From positions 1 to 64,000 of the forward strand of contig CACAIE010000005.1 in the NCBI GenBank assembly GCA_902532475.1: a DNA stretch of 64,000 bases, read 5' to 3'. The notes below the pieces were generated by a model. That model saw only the letters and a list, made by a program, of their open reading frames with translations. It was not told the DNA's origin and ran no database searches. Positions 1 to 9,479 of the stretch are shown in pieces. The stretch is from an uncultured SAR116 cluster alpha proteobacterium. Its GTDB lineage: Bacteria; Pseudomonadota; Alphaproteobacteria; Puniceispirillales; GCA-002684695. The position numbers and the translations under genes were made by a program. Every line of letters starts with the position of its first letter. The first letter of the stretch is position 1.

Positions 1-1689
1 TTAGGGAATGAAACTTTTGCAGATTTACTAGCTGAGAGCTTTGCAGAAAACTCTAAAATAGAAGGAAGTGTAGTTAAAGGTACAATTGTAAGCATTGAAA
101 ATGATGTCGCTTTAGTTGACGTTGGTTTAAAATCTGAGGGAAGAATATCTCTAAAAGAATTTTCTCCTCCTGGAGTAAAAACTGAAATTAAAACAGGCGA
201 TACAGTTGATGTTTATATTGAAAAAATAGAAGGAAAAAATGGTGACACTGTTTTAAGTAGAGAAAAAGCGAAAAGGGAAGAAACTTGGTCAATTTTAGAG
301 ATAGCACAAAAAAAACAAGAGCGTGTGAATGGTATAATTTTTGGTAAAGTTAAAGGAGGATTTACAGTTGATTTAGATGGTGCAACAGCTTTTTTGCCTG
401 GAAGTCAAGTAGATATTCGACCTATAAAAGATCTCAATACTATTATGGGAGGACCTCAAGCTTTTTTAATTTTAAAAATGGATAGAAAAAGAGGTAACAT
501 AGTTGTTTCAAGGAGAGCCGTACTCGAGGAATCAAGAGCTGAGGCCAGAACTGAGTTAGTTTCCAATCTTGGGGAAGGCCAAGTACTAAAAGGAATAGTC
601 AAAAATATCACTGATTATGGAGCTTTTATTGATTTAGGTGGAGTAGATGGATTATTACATGTAACTGACATTGCTTGGAAAAGAGTTTTGCACCCTTCTG
701 AAGTTCTTAGTTTGGGGGATACTGTAACAGTGCAAGTTATCAAATTTAACACCGAAACACAAAGAATATCCCTCGGCATGAAACAACTTGAGGATGATCC
801 TTGGAATTCAATTGAGAGTAAGTACCCATTAGGCTCAAAAACAAAAGGAAGAATCACAAATATTACTGACTATGGAGCTTTTGTTGAATTAGACCCAGGC
901 ATCGAAGGATTAGTTCACATAACCGAAATAAGCTGGACTAAAAAAAATATTCACCCTGGGAAAATAGTTTCAACTAGTGAACAAGTAGAAGTGATGATTT
1001 TAGATATTGAAGAATCAAAGAGAAGAATATCTCTCGGTTTGAAACAGTGTATTAATAATCCTTGGCAAGAATTCCTTGACAAGAATCCAATTGGCACCGA
1101 AATAGAAGGAGAAATTAGAAATATAACTGAATTTGGTTTATTTGTTGCTGTTTCTGAACAATTAGACGGTCTAGTGCATTTGTCTGATATTTCTTGGGAG
1201 GGAAATACCGAAGAAATATTATCAAAGTACAATAAAGGTGACCAAGTAAAAACAAAAGTACTAGATGCTAATGTTGAAAATGAAAGAATTGCTCTAGGGA
1301 TCAAGCAACTAGAACCAGATCCTTTTGCAGATGGTTCGTTAAAATTAAAGCGCGGAAATATTATAACCTGTATTGTTGAAACTAGCAATGACCAAGGGCT
1401 TGAAGTAGGAGTTAATGATGGATTGAAAGGTTTTATTCGTAAATCTGAGCTCTCAAGAGATAGAGATGAACAAAGACCTGATCGTTTTGCAAAAGGAGAT
1501 AAAGTTGATGCACAAATTACTAATATTGATAAAAAATCTAGAAAGTTAACTCTATCAATCAAAGCAAGGGAAATACTTGAAGAGAAAAAAGCAATGAAAG
1601 ACTATGGGTCTTCTGATAGTGGAGCAACGTTAGGTGATATTTTAGGTGTTGCCTTAAATGTTGATAAAAAAAATGCAAAAGAAAAGTAG
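1..1689 (+). CDS. rpsA: 30S ribosomal protein S1, 5' end outside the window
   Basis: The frame is open from base 1, so the gene is cut by the window edge rather than starting at an internal codon near 325. The first codons (NETFADLL) resemble the extreme N-terminus of alphaproteobacterial S1, so probably only a few codons are missing. The 562 visible residues hold repeated S1 RNA-binding domains, with recurring signatures such as ITDYGAF(I/V) and (R)ISLGMKQL. The protein binds mRNA on the 30S subunit during initiation. ihfB follows directly, the usual alphaproteobacterial order. The reverse-strand ORFs inside it are shadows. Confidence 0.97.
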   Translation, partial: LGNETFADLLAESFAENSKIEGSVVKGTIVSIENDVALVDVGLKSEGRISLKEFSPPGVKTEIKTGDTVDVYIEKIEGKNGDTVLSREKAKREETWSILEIAQKKQERVNGIIFGKVKGGFTVDLDGATAFLPGSQVDIRPIKDLNTIMGGPQAFLILKMDRKRGNIVVSRRAVLEESRAEARTELVSNLGEGQVLKGIVKNITDYGAFIDLGGVDGLLHVTDIAWKRVLHPSEVLSLGDTVTVQVIKFNTETQRISLGMKQLEDDPWNSIESKYPLGSKTKGRITNITDYGAFVELDPGIEGLVHITEISWTKKNIHPGKIVSTSEQVEVMILDIEESKRRISLGLKQCINNPWQEFLDKNPIGTEIEGEIRNITEFGLFVAVSEQLDGLVHLSDISWEGNTEEILSKYNKGDQVKTKVLDANVENERIALGIKQLEPDPFADGSLKLKRGNIITCIVETSNDQGLEVGVNDGLKGFIRKSELSRDRDEQRPDRFAKGDKVDAQITNIDKKSRKLTLSIKAREILEEKKAMKDYGSSDSGATLGDILGVALNVDKKNAKEK

Positions 1690-1757
1690 ATTGTTTCCTT
1701 CAAACCTTGACCAAACTTTAAAACTTATGCAATTTTATAACTTAAAGGGATGAGTTT

Positions 1758-2036
1758 ATGACAAAATCAGAACTAATTGCAAAAATAGCTTATAAATACC
1801 CAACCCTATATTTAAGTGATGTGGAGAAAATTGTTCTTACTATAATAAAAACTGTTTCAGAATCTATTACTTCAGGTAATCGCGTAGAGCTACGTGGTTT
1901 TGGAACATTTGGTTTAAAAACCATGAAGGCTAGGAAAAGCAGGAACCCTAGAACTGGCAAAACTGTTTTTGTAGAATCTAAATCGGTACCCTATTTCAGA
2001 ATGGGAAAAAAACTTAAAGAACGAATAAATAATTAG
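1758..2036 (+). CDS. ihfB: Integration host factor subunit beta
   Basis: A 92-residue HU/IHF-family DNA-bending protein. The DNA-clasping beta-arm motif RNPRTGK lies near residues 62-68, and the family motif GFGTFG near residues 46-51. Length matches IhfB (about 92-95 aa). Its place just after rpsA is the conserved rpsA-ihfB arrangement and supports IhfB over HU. The protein works as a heterodimer with IhfA, whose gene is not in this window, in nucleoid structure and transcription. Confidence 0.93.
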   Translation: MTKSELIAKIAYKYPTLYLSDVEKIVLTIIKTVSESITSGNRVELRGFGTFGLKTMKARKSRNPRTGKTVFVESKSVPYFRMGKKLKERINN

Positions 2037-2048
2037 TTTTAAATAATT

Positions 2049-2279
2049 ATGAGAAATTTGACAAAATTTTTTTCATTGATTCTGACACTACCTTTAATAA
2101 TATTTTTCTCAATTTTTACTATCTCAAATTCAAACATAACATATCTTAGTTTTTGGCCCTTTGAACAAAAATTGATTATGCCTATCTGGGCTTTATCTAT
2201 AAGCTTTTTTTTTCTTGGTTTATTAATTGGATGTGCCATTATGAAAATGACTTATATTAAAAAGAGGTTGTTTAAGTAA
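2049..2279 (+). CDS. LapA-family (DUF1049) small inner-membrane protein
   Basis: A 76-residue protein with two hydrophobic segments, at about residues 8-28 and 43-66, and no catalytic motif. Size, topology and position between ihfB and trpF match the lipopolysaccharide assembly protein A domain family. It starts 12 bases after ihfB and is probably cotranscribed. In gammaproteobacteria LapA acts with LapB in LPS control. A TPR-bearing LapB is not encoded beside it here, so that role is inferred from the family only. Confidence 0.7.
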   Translation: MRNLTKFFSLILTLPLIIFFSIFTISNSNITYLSFWPFEQKLIMPIWALSISFFFLGLLIGCAIMKMTYIKKRLFK

Positions 2280-2322
2280 GAAATCAAAAAATTATTATAA
2301 AATTTTGGGTAACTTAGAGTTT

Positions 2323-2964
2323 ATGGTTGAAATTAAAATATGCGGAATAAAAAGAGAAAAAGATTTAAAAACCATCATAGATCTAAATGTTACTTGGGCT
2401 GGGTTTGTTTTTTATAATAAATCCGTTAGATCTATAAATCGAAATGATCAAATCAAATTATTTAAAATTGCAAAAAACAAAATTGGTATCGTGGCTCTTT
2501 TTGTAGATCCAGAAGATACGCTTATTGAGGAAGTTACCACATTAATAAAACCTGATCTTATCCAATTACACGGTTCTGAAACCCCTGACAGGTGCAAGGA
2601 TATAAAGTTTAAAACAGGCATACCTGTTATGAAAGCTATACAATTAAATAAAATAGAAAATCTAAAAACAGTTTCAGAGTATGAAAATAAAGTTGATAGG
2701 CTATTGTTTGATGCTAAACTAACTGAAGAAAAATTAAGAGGAATTAATACCAAGCCATTTGAATGGCAAATAATTAAACATTATGAAGGAAAAAAAGAAT
2801 GGATGCTTGCGGGTGGATTAAACTCTAACAATATTGAGAACGCAATTAAAGAAAGCGGTGCTAGAGCTGTAGATGTTTCTGGTGGTGTTGAAATATCACC
2901 TGGAATTAAAAGTAAAAAATTAATTAAAAAGTTCATTGGTTGTGCGAATGAACTTTATCGCTAA
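2323..2964 (+). CDS. trpF: Phosphoribosylanthranilate isomerase
   Basis: Catalyses the Amadori rearrangement of phosphoribosylanthranilate in tryptophan synthesis. The N-terminus MVEIKICGIK carries the catalytic Cys of the (beta/alpha)8 barrel, and the general-acid Asp lies in LLFDAK. I chose the ATG at 2323 because it gives the canonical N-terminus. A TTG 18 bases upstream (2305) is in frame but has no ribosome site. The product is 213 aa, normal for the family. It heads the trpF-trpB-trpA run; trpE, trpG, trpD and trpC are not in the window. Confidence 0.95.
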   Translation: MVEIKICGIKREKDLKTIIDLNVTWAGFVFYNKSVRSINRNDQIKLFKIAKNKIGIVALFVDPEDTLIEEVTTLIKPDLIQLHGSETPDRCKDIKFKTGIPVMKAIQLNKIENLKTVSEYENKVDRLLFDAKLTEEKLRGINTKPFEWQIIKHYEGKKEWMLAGGLNSNNIENAIKESGARAVDVSGGVEISPGIKSKKLIKKFIGCANELYR

Positions 2965-2982
2965 ACAAAATTTTATAATAGT

Positions 2983-4209
2983 ATGCAAAACAAAGTAAAA
3001 CAAAATTCATTTAAAAATCAACCTTCTGAAGATGGAAAGTTTGGAGTATATGGTGGAATGTTTGTTGCTGAAACATTAATGCCTCTGATTTTGGAAGTTT
3101 CAAAATTTTATAATAAATTAAAAACTAATAAATTCTTTCAAGAAAAAATAAAATTTTATCAGAAAAATTATATTGGTAGGCCATCACCACTTTATTTTGC
3201 TGAAAGAATAACAAATTATTGCAATGGCGCTAAAATTTATTTTAAAAGAGATGAATTAAATCATACAGGAGCCCATAAGATCAACAATGTGATTGGTCAA
3301 GCATTATTAGCTAAGGAAATGGGAAAAAATAAAATCATAGCTGAAACAGGAGCTGGTCAACATGGGGTAGCTACAGCAACTGTTTGCGCACTATTTGACA
3401 TGAAATGTGAAGTTTTTATGGGTCAAGAAGATATTGAACGCCAGAGACCGAACGTTGAAAGAATGCAATTACTGGGGGCTAAAATTATTCCTGTTTTATC
3501 GGGTACAGGAACATTAAAAGATGCCATGAATGAAGCACTCAGATATTGGGTATCCAATGCTAAAACTCATTTTTATATAATAGGCACTGTTGCAGGCCCA
3601 CATCCTTACCCTATGATGGTTAGAGATTTTCAATCTATAATTGGTGAAGAGGCCAAATCTCAGATACTAGAAATTGAAAACAAACTGCCCAATAAACTTG
3701 TAGCTTGTATTGGTGGCGGATCAAATGCTATGGGTCTTTTTTATCCGTTTTTAGACGAGAAAAAAGTTGAAATAATTGGTGTTGAGGCTGGAGGTGAAGG
3801 GATACATTCAGGAAAACATGCTGCCTCTCTATCGGGTGGGAAACCAGGTGTTTTGCATGGAAATAAAACTTATTTACTCCAAGATAGTGATGGTCAAATA
3901 ATTGATGCACATTCAATTTCAGCTGGATTAGATTACCCAGGTATTGGCCCAGAACATTCTTGGCTTAACGATATTGGAAGAGTTAAATATGAAACATGTA
4001 CAGATGAAAATGCTCTTGAATCTTTTTTTCTTTGTTCGCAACTAGAAGGAATTATTCCTGCTTTAGAACCCTCACATGCATTATATGTTACGATGAAAAT
4101 TGCTAAAAAAATGAAGCCGAATGAAATTATTATTATGAATTTATGTGGGAGGGGTGACAAAGATCTTACCTCGGTATTACCAAAGTTAAAGAAAATGGGA
4201 AAATTTTAA
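2983..4209 (+). CDS. trpB: Tryptophan synthase beta chain
   Basis: A PLP enzyme of 408 aa joining indole and serine to make tryptophan. The PLP lysine is in the motif [10 protein letters not shown], and the phosphate-binding loop is GGGSNA. The pattern ending in GRGDKD is the usual C-terminal signature. The N-terminus is slightly extended and charged. It lies between trpF and trpA with short gaps (18 and 3 bases), so one transcript is likely. TrpB forms the alpha2-beta2 complex with the neighbouring TrpA. Confidence 0.97.
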   Translation: MQNKVKQNSFKNQPSEDGKFGVYGGMFVAETLMPLILEVSKFYNKLKTNKFFQEKIKFYQKNYIGRPSPLYFAERITNYCNGAKIYFKRDELNHTGAHKINNVIGQALLAKEMGKNKIIAETGAGQHGVATATVCALFDMKCEVFMGQEDIERQRPNVERMQLLGAKIIPVLSGTGTLKDAMNEALRYWVSNAKTHFYIIGTVAGPHPYPMMVRDFQSIIGEEAKSQILEIENKLPNKLVACIGGGSNAMGLFYPFLDEKKVEIIGVEAGGEGIHSGKHAASLSGGKPGVLHGNKTYLLQDSDGQIIDAHSISAGLDYPGIGPEHSWLNDIGRVKYETCTDENALESFFLCSQLEGIIPALEPSHALYVTMKIAKKMKPNEIIIMNLCGRGDKDLTSVLPKLKKMGKF

Positions 4210-4212
4210 TAT

Positions 4213-5040
4213 ATGGGAACAAACAGAATATCCAATCTTTTTAACAGATTAAAAAAAAATAAAAGATCTGGATTAGGAATTTTCATTACAGCAGGAGATC
4301 CAAATATAAAGATTTCGCAATGTATATTAAATGAGCTTCCTAAAAATGGAGCAGATTTTATAGAATTAGGCATGCCATTTTCTGATCCAATGGCAGATGG
4401 ACCAGTAATCCAAGCGTCATCATTAAGGGCATTAAATGCAGGCATGAATTTGTCAAAAATACTTTCGATGGTCAAAAACTTTAGAAAAATAAATAATTAT
4501 ACACCTATTATTTTGATGGGTTATTTTAACCCTATATTTAATTTTGGTGCAGAAAAATTTGTTCGTGAATCCAAAAATGCTGGGGTCGATGGCTTTATAA
4601 TTGTTGATTTACCTCCAGAAGAAGATAAAGAGTTTTTTGATCCCGTTTCAAATTGTGCCTTAGATTTTATTAGATTAATAACTCCCACAACAGATGCTAA
4701 ACGTCTAAAGATGATATTAAAAAAATCTTCTGGTTTCCTTTACTATGTAACTATCACAGGCACAACTGGAACAAAAAAGGCGACTATCAAAGATATAAAA
4801 AGTTCATTATCACTCATAAATAGATTTTCAGATCTTCCAGTAGCCGTTGGGTTTGGAATAACTACAAAAACACAAATTTCTGAAATTTCTGAAATTGCTG
4901 ATGCCGCAGTTGTTGGTAGTCATATTGTAAAATTTATTGAGAATTCATATTCTGAACATAATTCTTTGGATGATAGAACTGTTTTAAATATTCAAAATGA
5001 AGTAAAACATTTATCATCTGGGATAAAAGTATTGGAATAA
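4213..5040 (+). CDS. trpA: Tryptophan synthase alpha chain
   Basis: Cleaves indole-3-glycerol phosphate and passes indole to TrpB. The 275-aa barrel shows the motif IELGMPFSDPMADGP with the catalytic Glu and Asp. The phosphate-binding region near VAVGFGI is also present. It starts 3 bases after trpB and ends 3 bases before accD, so translational coupling is likely across trpB-trpA-accD. Confidence 0.97.
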   Translation: MGTNRISNLFNRLKKNKRSGLGIFITAGDPNIKISQCILNELPKNGADFIELGMPFSDPMADGPVIQASSLRALNAGMNLSKILSMVKNFRKINNYTPIILMGYFNPIFNFGAEKFVRESKNAGVDGFIIVDLPPEEDKEFFDPVSNCALDFIRLITPTTDAKRLKMILKKSSGFLYYVTITGTTGTKKATIKDIKSSLSLINRFSDLPVAVGFGITTKTQISEISEIADAAVVGSHIVKFIENSYSEHNSLDDRTVLNIQNEVKHLSSGIKVLE

Positions 5041-5043
5041 ATT

Positions 5044-5901
5044 ATGAACTGGCTAACTAAATCTGTTCTCCCAAAGATTAAAGCTTTAGTTAATAAAGAT
5101 GAAGTTAAAGAGAACTTATGGATTAAATGTAATTCGTGCAATCAAATGATCTTCAGCAAAGATCTTTTTGAAAATTTAAACATTTGCACTACTTGTAATT
5201 ATCATATGCCTTTATACCCTCAAGATAGACTTAAATTTCTTTTAGATGAAAATACTTTAGAAGTAATAGATTACTTAAGTGATAACCAGGATGTTTTAAA
5301 TTTTAAAGATTTAAAAAAATATTCAGATCGATTAAAAATATCACAAAATCTAACCAATCAAAGAGATTGTATTTATTTGGTAAAAGGTAAAATTGGTGGT
5401 TTCCCTGTAGTGGTCGCTGCATTTGATTTTAGATTTATGGGCGGATCAATGGGAAAGTCAGTAGGTAATGCTTTTGTTAAAGGAGCTCAAATAGCAGTTG
5501 ATCAAAAGAGTTCCTTTATAACAATACCTTCATCAGGAGGTGCAAGAATGCAAGAAGGCATTATTTCATTAATGCAAATGCCCAGAACAATCGCTGCTAT
5601 TCAAATGATTGAAGATGCTAAGTTACCTCATATAGTCCTTCTAACCAACCCAACAACAGGAGGTGTAACCGCAAGTTTTGCAATGTTAGGAGACATCCAT
5701 ATTGCTGAACCAGGTTCTACAATAGGTTTTGCAGGGAAACGTGTTATTGAAGAAACAGTGAAAGAAAAATTACCAGAAAATTTTCAAAAAGCTGAATATT
5801 TACTTGAGCATGGAATGGTAGACATTGTATCCGACAGGCATCAGCATAGAGAAGTTTTTTCAAACCTTTTGAGCATTACTTTAAAAGATTTTAAAAAATA
5901 A
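5044..5901 (+). CDS. accD: Acetyl-CoA carboxylase carboxyltransferase subunit beta
   Basis: Beta half of the carboxyltransferase that makes malonyl-CoA for fatty-acid synthesis. The four-cysteine zinc ribbon is at about residues 29-51 (CNSC...CTTC). It is followed by the crotonase-like carboxyltransferase fold with the oxyanion-hole region PSSGGARMQEG. Length is 285 aa, normal for AccD. The accA partner is not in this window. The trpA-accD-folC linkage is typical of Alphaproteobacteria. Confidence 0.97.
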   Translation: MNWLTKSVLPKIKALVNKDEVKENLWIKCNSCNQMIFSKDLFENLNICTTCNYHMPLYPQDRLKFLLDENTLEVIDYLSDNQDVLNFKDLKKYSDRLKISQNLTNQRDCIYLVKGKIGGFPVVVAAFDFRFMGGSMGKSVGNAFVKGAQIAVDQKSSFITIPSSGGARMQEGIISLMQMPRTIAAIQMIEDAKLPHIVLLTNPTTGGVTASFAMLGDIHIAEPGSTIGFAGKRVIEETVKEKLPENFQKAEYLLEHGMVDIVSDRHQHREVFSNLLSITLKDFKK

Positions 5902-5908
5902 CTTTTTA

Positions 5909-7204
5909 ATGCCATTAATCAATCTAAATAAAATATTAATATCATTACAAGATTATCATCCTAAATACATTGATCTTAATTTAAATAGAATATACCGTTT
6001 ATTGAAAGATTTAGGTGACCCACATTTGAATCTTCCACCAACTATACATGTTGCTGGAACAAATGGTAAAGGCTCTACAATAGCGTTTTTAAAATCTATT
6101 TTAGAGTATGGCGGATTAAAAGTACATGTATACACGTCCCCCCATTTAGTAAGTTTTAATGAGAGAATTAGGATTAAGGGTCAATTAATAACTGATGAAT
6201 TTTTATCTGAATTATTACTTGAAGTTGAAAAAATTAATAATAAAAAAGAAATTACTTTTTTTGAATTTACAACTGCGGCTGCTTTCCTCGCCTTTTCAAG
6301 AGTTAAAGCTGATATATTATTATTAGAAGTTGGCCTTGGTGGAAGATTAGACGCTACTAATGTTGTCCCAAATATACTTGCTTCAATAATTACAAGAATA
6401 TCTTTTGACCATGAACATTTTTTAGGCAATACCCTTTCTTTAATTACTCGAGAAAAATGTGGGATAATTAAAAAGGAAACCCCAGTAATAACAATGCACC
6501 AAGGGGAAAATATTAATCAAATAATAAAAAAGACTTCAATTAAATTAAATGCTCCACTGTCTATAATCAATAAGAAAGATTTCATATTAGGAAAAAAAAG
6601 ATTTTCATTTAAATATAATAATAAAATCATTGAATCTCCTTTACCTTCTCTAAGAGGAAAGCATCAGCATGAAAATAGTGCCCTGGCTTTAACTTGTTTA
6701 AACATAGTTTCCCAAAAGCTAAATAAGTTTAATTTAAGCAGGTCAATTAATGGATTAAAAAAAGTAAGATGGCCGGCTAGAACACAATTTTTAGATAGTG
6801 GTAAGTTGATTAAATTAGTTTATAAAAAACAAAGATTAATTGTTCTTGATGGAGCTCATAATACCTTAGGAGCTAAATCTCTTAAAGAAGTCTTGAAAGA
6901 ATTTAGTGATAATTGGTTATTAATTTTTGGTTACCTTAAAACTAGAAAGCCACAAGAGTTTTTAGAGGAATTAAGAAGTATTTCCAGTGAAATTATAACA
7001 GTTAAAATCCCTGAGCAAAATGAAAGTTACTCTTCAAAGAAATTATTAAAGGCTGCAAAAATGATTGGGTTTTCAGGCTATGCTTCAACATCAATTGTTG
7101 ACGCTTTTAATAAAGCAGAAGAAAGCAATTTATGTATATGTATATGTGGGTCTCTTTATTTAGCTGGAAAAATTTTAAGTATGAATGAAACAGTTCCTAA
7201 CTAA
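5909..7204 (+). CDS. folC: Bifunctional folylpolyglutamate / dihydrofolate synthase
   Basis: Adds glutamate to dihydropteroate and folates. The 431-aa Mur-ligase-type protein has the ATP-binding P-loop HVAGTNGKGST at about residues 47-57. It also has the Mur-ligase central motifs DHEHFLG and LDGAHN. It starts 7 bases after accD. Its last 8 bases overlap the 3' end of the convergent trxA gene, leaving no room for a terminator between them. Confidence 0.95.
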   Translation: MPLINLNKILISLQDYHPKYIDLNLNRIYRLLKDLGDPHLNLPPTIHVAGTNGKGSTIAFLKSILEYGGLKVHVYTSPHLVSFNERIRIKGQLITDEFLSELLLEVEKINNKKEITFFEFTTAAAFLAFSRVKADILLLEVGLGGRLDATNVVPNILASIITRISFDHEHFLGNTLSLITREKCGIIKKETPVITMHQGENINQIIKKTSIKLNAPLSIINKKDFILGKKRFSFKYNNKIIESPLPSLRGKHQHENSALALTCLNIVSQKLNKFNLSRSINGLKKVRWPARTQFLDSGKLIKLVYKKQRLIVLDGAHNTLGAKSLKEVLKEFSDNWLLIFGYLKTRKPQEFLEELRSISSEIITVKIPEQNESYSSKKLLKAAKMIGFSGYASTSIVDAFNKAEESNLCICICGSLYLAGKILSMNETVPN

Positions 7205-7520
7205 TATTTTCACTTATCCACTCAGATAGTTTTGCCTTTGAAAGGGCTCCGATTTTTTCAGCTATTACTTCACCATTTCTAAACAGAAGTAAAGTAGGGA
7301 TGCCTCTAACACCATACTGTTGAGGAGTTGAAGGGTTTTCATCAATATTTAATTTTGTAACCCTTATATCCTCTTTCATCTCTTCAGAAATTTCCTCTAA
7401 TGCAGGGCCTATCATTTTACATGGTCCGCACCACTCAGCCCAAAAATCAACTAAAGTCAAACTGTCTGATTTCAGTACTTCTTTCTCAAAGTTAGTGTCA
7501 TTTATTTTTATTGAAGCCAT
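7197..7520 (-). CDS. trxA: Thioredoxin
   Basis: A 107-aa thioredoxin with the redox motif WCGPCK in the context FWAEWCGPCKMIGP and the cis-proline motif near GIPTLLLF. It is a cytoplasmic disulfide reductase. Its 3' end overlaps folC by 8 bases. In many Alphaproteobacteria the neighbouring upstream gene is addA or addB; here it is an exonuclease I gene instead. Confidence 0.97.
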   Translation of the reverse strand: MASIKINDTNFEKEVLKSDSLTLVDFWAEWCGPCKMIGPALEEISEEMKEDIRVTKLNIDENPSTPQQYGVRGIPTLLLFRNGEVIAEKIGALSKAKLSEWISENIS

Positions 7521-7603
7521 ATTATTTTTTGTCCTTACTTTGTAATTAATTTAGTTATGAGAATGAACAAGGTCAAGAAAGATTAAATAAAATTTTTATT
7601 ATA

Positions 7604-9031
7604 TTATAAAAATTGATTTTCAATGTCAGAAATTAATTTATCAAAATCCTTTAGTTGATTTAATTTTTCAACATTATTTTCATTTTCATACTTTGCTTTA
7701 AGATCATCTGATTCTTTGCATGCCTTTGGAATAGTGTTCCATTTTTCGTTATTCATGCTTAAAATTTGGTTTGCTATAGAATTATGAATTTTTTTATAAA
7801 TATCTTTAGGAAGAGTTGAAGGGTGTTCTTCATATATTAATCTCATCCCAAAATAAAAAAGCCTTTCATCGTTGAAGCTATCACATATACTTAACCTTTC
7901 ATCCCATTCAGCTTTATGAAATTTTTCCATGATCTGTTTGTCACTATTGGAAAAAAACCCACCTCTATACAAACTTTCCTCTGCTTGTATCTCCTCTTGA
8001 GATTCAAAGTCACTTTTGAATTCATGTTCCTCTTTAAGTATTGTGGATAAAAGCGACTTAAACTCTTCATTATTTTGAATCTGTGTTGCTCTTTCAATAT
8101 AGATGCCTTCATTTATATCATTGTAGTTATCAAACTTTGAATAGTTTTTGTAATTCATAATAATAGGATTTTTATTATTTTTAATGCTTCTTATAATTTT
8201 GGGACTTTTGGAAATCTCTCTTGATAATTCATTCTTGGACATGTTTAAATATATTTTGGGGTCATTAATTAAGTCAAAACATTGAGGCCATTGATAAACT
8301 GGATGATCACAAACATGTGTTAGAAGAAAAGGTTTCGGTTTTCCATAAAAATAGTCATTGTAACAAAATAATAGTTCATTTTTTATTGTTTTATTAACTT
8401 CAGATTTAGAAGCATTTTTTAGGCCTGAAAGCCAAATTTCATTCGCGTTTTTACATAAAATTTTTCCTATCTCTTTTGTTGCTATAACATCACCTAAAGC
8501 ATCGTGAGCTATATGATTAATTTCATTCATAGGAGCAATTTCATCTAATTTTAGAACGGGGTTCCCTTTTGAGTTGGTTGAATAATTTAACGCTTCCGGA
8601 AAGTAAAGACAGGCACTTCTCACCATGCCTAAAATATCAGCTCTTTTATTCCCATTAAGTTGAGTAAAGTATGGATTATAAAGAGATTTAAATAGAGTTT
8701 TTCTTAAAAACTCTTCATCGAAATTAATTGAATTATAGCCAATGAATATAGCAGGTGACCACTCTTGAAGCTTCTTAATCACTTTATCAATTAAATAATA
8801 ATGGGTTAAGTTTGAGTTTTTAAGCATTTCTGTTGAAGAATTATTTACTAAGAGAGCGCCAGGCTCTGGAACCAGACCTGGCTTTAATGAGCATCTTAAT
8901 TCAATTTTATCTATCTCTTGAAAGCTTAAATTAACTAATACTGCTCCAACTTGAATTATCTGATCCCAATTAGAATTTCTTCCAGTAGTTTCAAAATCAT
9001 ACACTACTAATTTAAGGTTCTCATCTATCAT
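7604..9031 (-). CDS. sbcB: Exodeoxyribonuclease I
   Basis: A 475-aa DnaQ-superfamily 3'-5' single-strand DNA exonuclease. Motif I, YDFETTG, lies at residues 10-16. A motif around GYNSINFDEEFLR follows, and HDALGDVIAT carries the third acidic/His motif. The ending EEHPSTLPKDI belongs to the exonuclease I C-terminal domain, which separates it from a polymerase epsilon subunit. Length matches SbcB/ExoI (about 475 aa). Its start overlaps the tsaE end by 4 bases (ATGA), so the two are probably cotranslated. Confidence 0.9.
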   Translation of the reverse strand: MIDENLKLVVYDFETTGRNSNWDQIIQVGAVLVNLSFQEIDKIELRCSLKPGLVPEPGALLVNNSSTEMLKNSNLTHYYLIDKVIKKLQEWSPAIFIGYNSINFDEEFLRKTLFKSLYNPYFTQLNGNKRADILGMVRSACLYFPEALNYSTNSKGNPVLKLDEIAPMNEINHIAHDALGDVIATKEIGKILCKNANEIWLSGLKNASKSEVNKTIKNELLFCYNDYFYGKPKPFLLTHVCDHPVYQWPQCFDLINDPKIYLNMSKNELSREISKSPKIIRSIKNNKNPIIMNYKNYSKFDNYNDINEGIYIERATQIQNNEEFKSLLSTILKEEHEFKSDFESQEEIQAEESLYRGGFFSNSDKQIMEKFHKAEWDERLSICDSFNDERLFYFGMRLIYEEHPSTLPKDIYKKIHNSIANQILSMNNEKWNTIPKACKESDDLKAKYENENNVEKLNQLKDFDKLISDIENQFL

Positions 9032-9468
9032 AAAAAATTACATGAAATTGATTTTACTTGTATTTCTCTTTTACTAGGAATTTTATCAATAAAATCAAAT
9101 CTTATGCTAGTCCTAATTTTAGGAATAATATTATCTAATTTTTCTGGCCACTCAATGATAGATATTGCTTTACTGAAAGCTTCATCAAGGTCTAAATCAT
9201 TAATGTCAACGCTATTGTTTAATCTATAAAAATCCATGTGCCAGATTTCTGGACCTTTATATGGTTGATAAGTTTGGATAATATTATAAGTAGGTGAAGT
9301 TACGTCAATATCTTCCTTCATCAAACTTCGTATAAAAAATTTAGCAAAAGTAGTTTTACCTACTCCAAGAGGTCCAGAAAGTGTTATAACATCACCTTCT
9401 GAACAATTTTTGGAAGTTTCAGAAGCTAGTTTTTTTAATTTTTTCAGGTTAAAAAAGTTGCTTATTTT
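9028..9468 (-). CDS. tsaE: tRNA threonylcarbamoyladenosine biosynthesis ATPase TsaE, start unclear
   Basis: A P-loop ATPase needed for the t6A modification of ANN-reading tRNAs. The open frame holds the Walker A motif SGPLGVGKTT, then TSPTYN and HMDFYRL, all diagnostic of TsaE, and about 146 codons in total. The frame opens at 9468 after a TAA, and no ATG, GTG or TTG occurs before Walker A. The first TTG inside (9324) would delete the ATP site. A TTG at 9479, right after the ahcY stop, would join the frame if the A6 run at 9465-9470 had seven A residues. Either a non-standard start (for example ATA) or a one-base error is implied. Confidence 0.8.
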   Translation of the reverse strand, partial: KISNFFNLKKLKKLASETSKNCSEGDVITLSGPLGVGKTTFAKFFIRSLMKEDIDVTSPTYNIIQTYQPYKGPEIWHMDFYRLNNSVDINDLDLDEAFSKAISIIEWPEKLDNIIPKIRTSIRFDFIDKIPSKREIQVKSISCNFL

Positions 9469-9479
9469 TTAGTCCCCAA

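Noticed and set aside
951-1562. 203-codon ORF on the minus strand inside rpsA
   Set aside because: It is antisense to the S1 repeats of rpsA, has no ribosome site and no recognisable domain; a shadow frame.
9028-9324. A 98-aa form of TsaE starting at the TTG 9324
   Set aside because: It would remove the Walker A motif, which is present and intact just upstream in the same frame.
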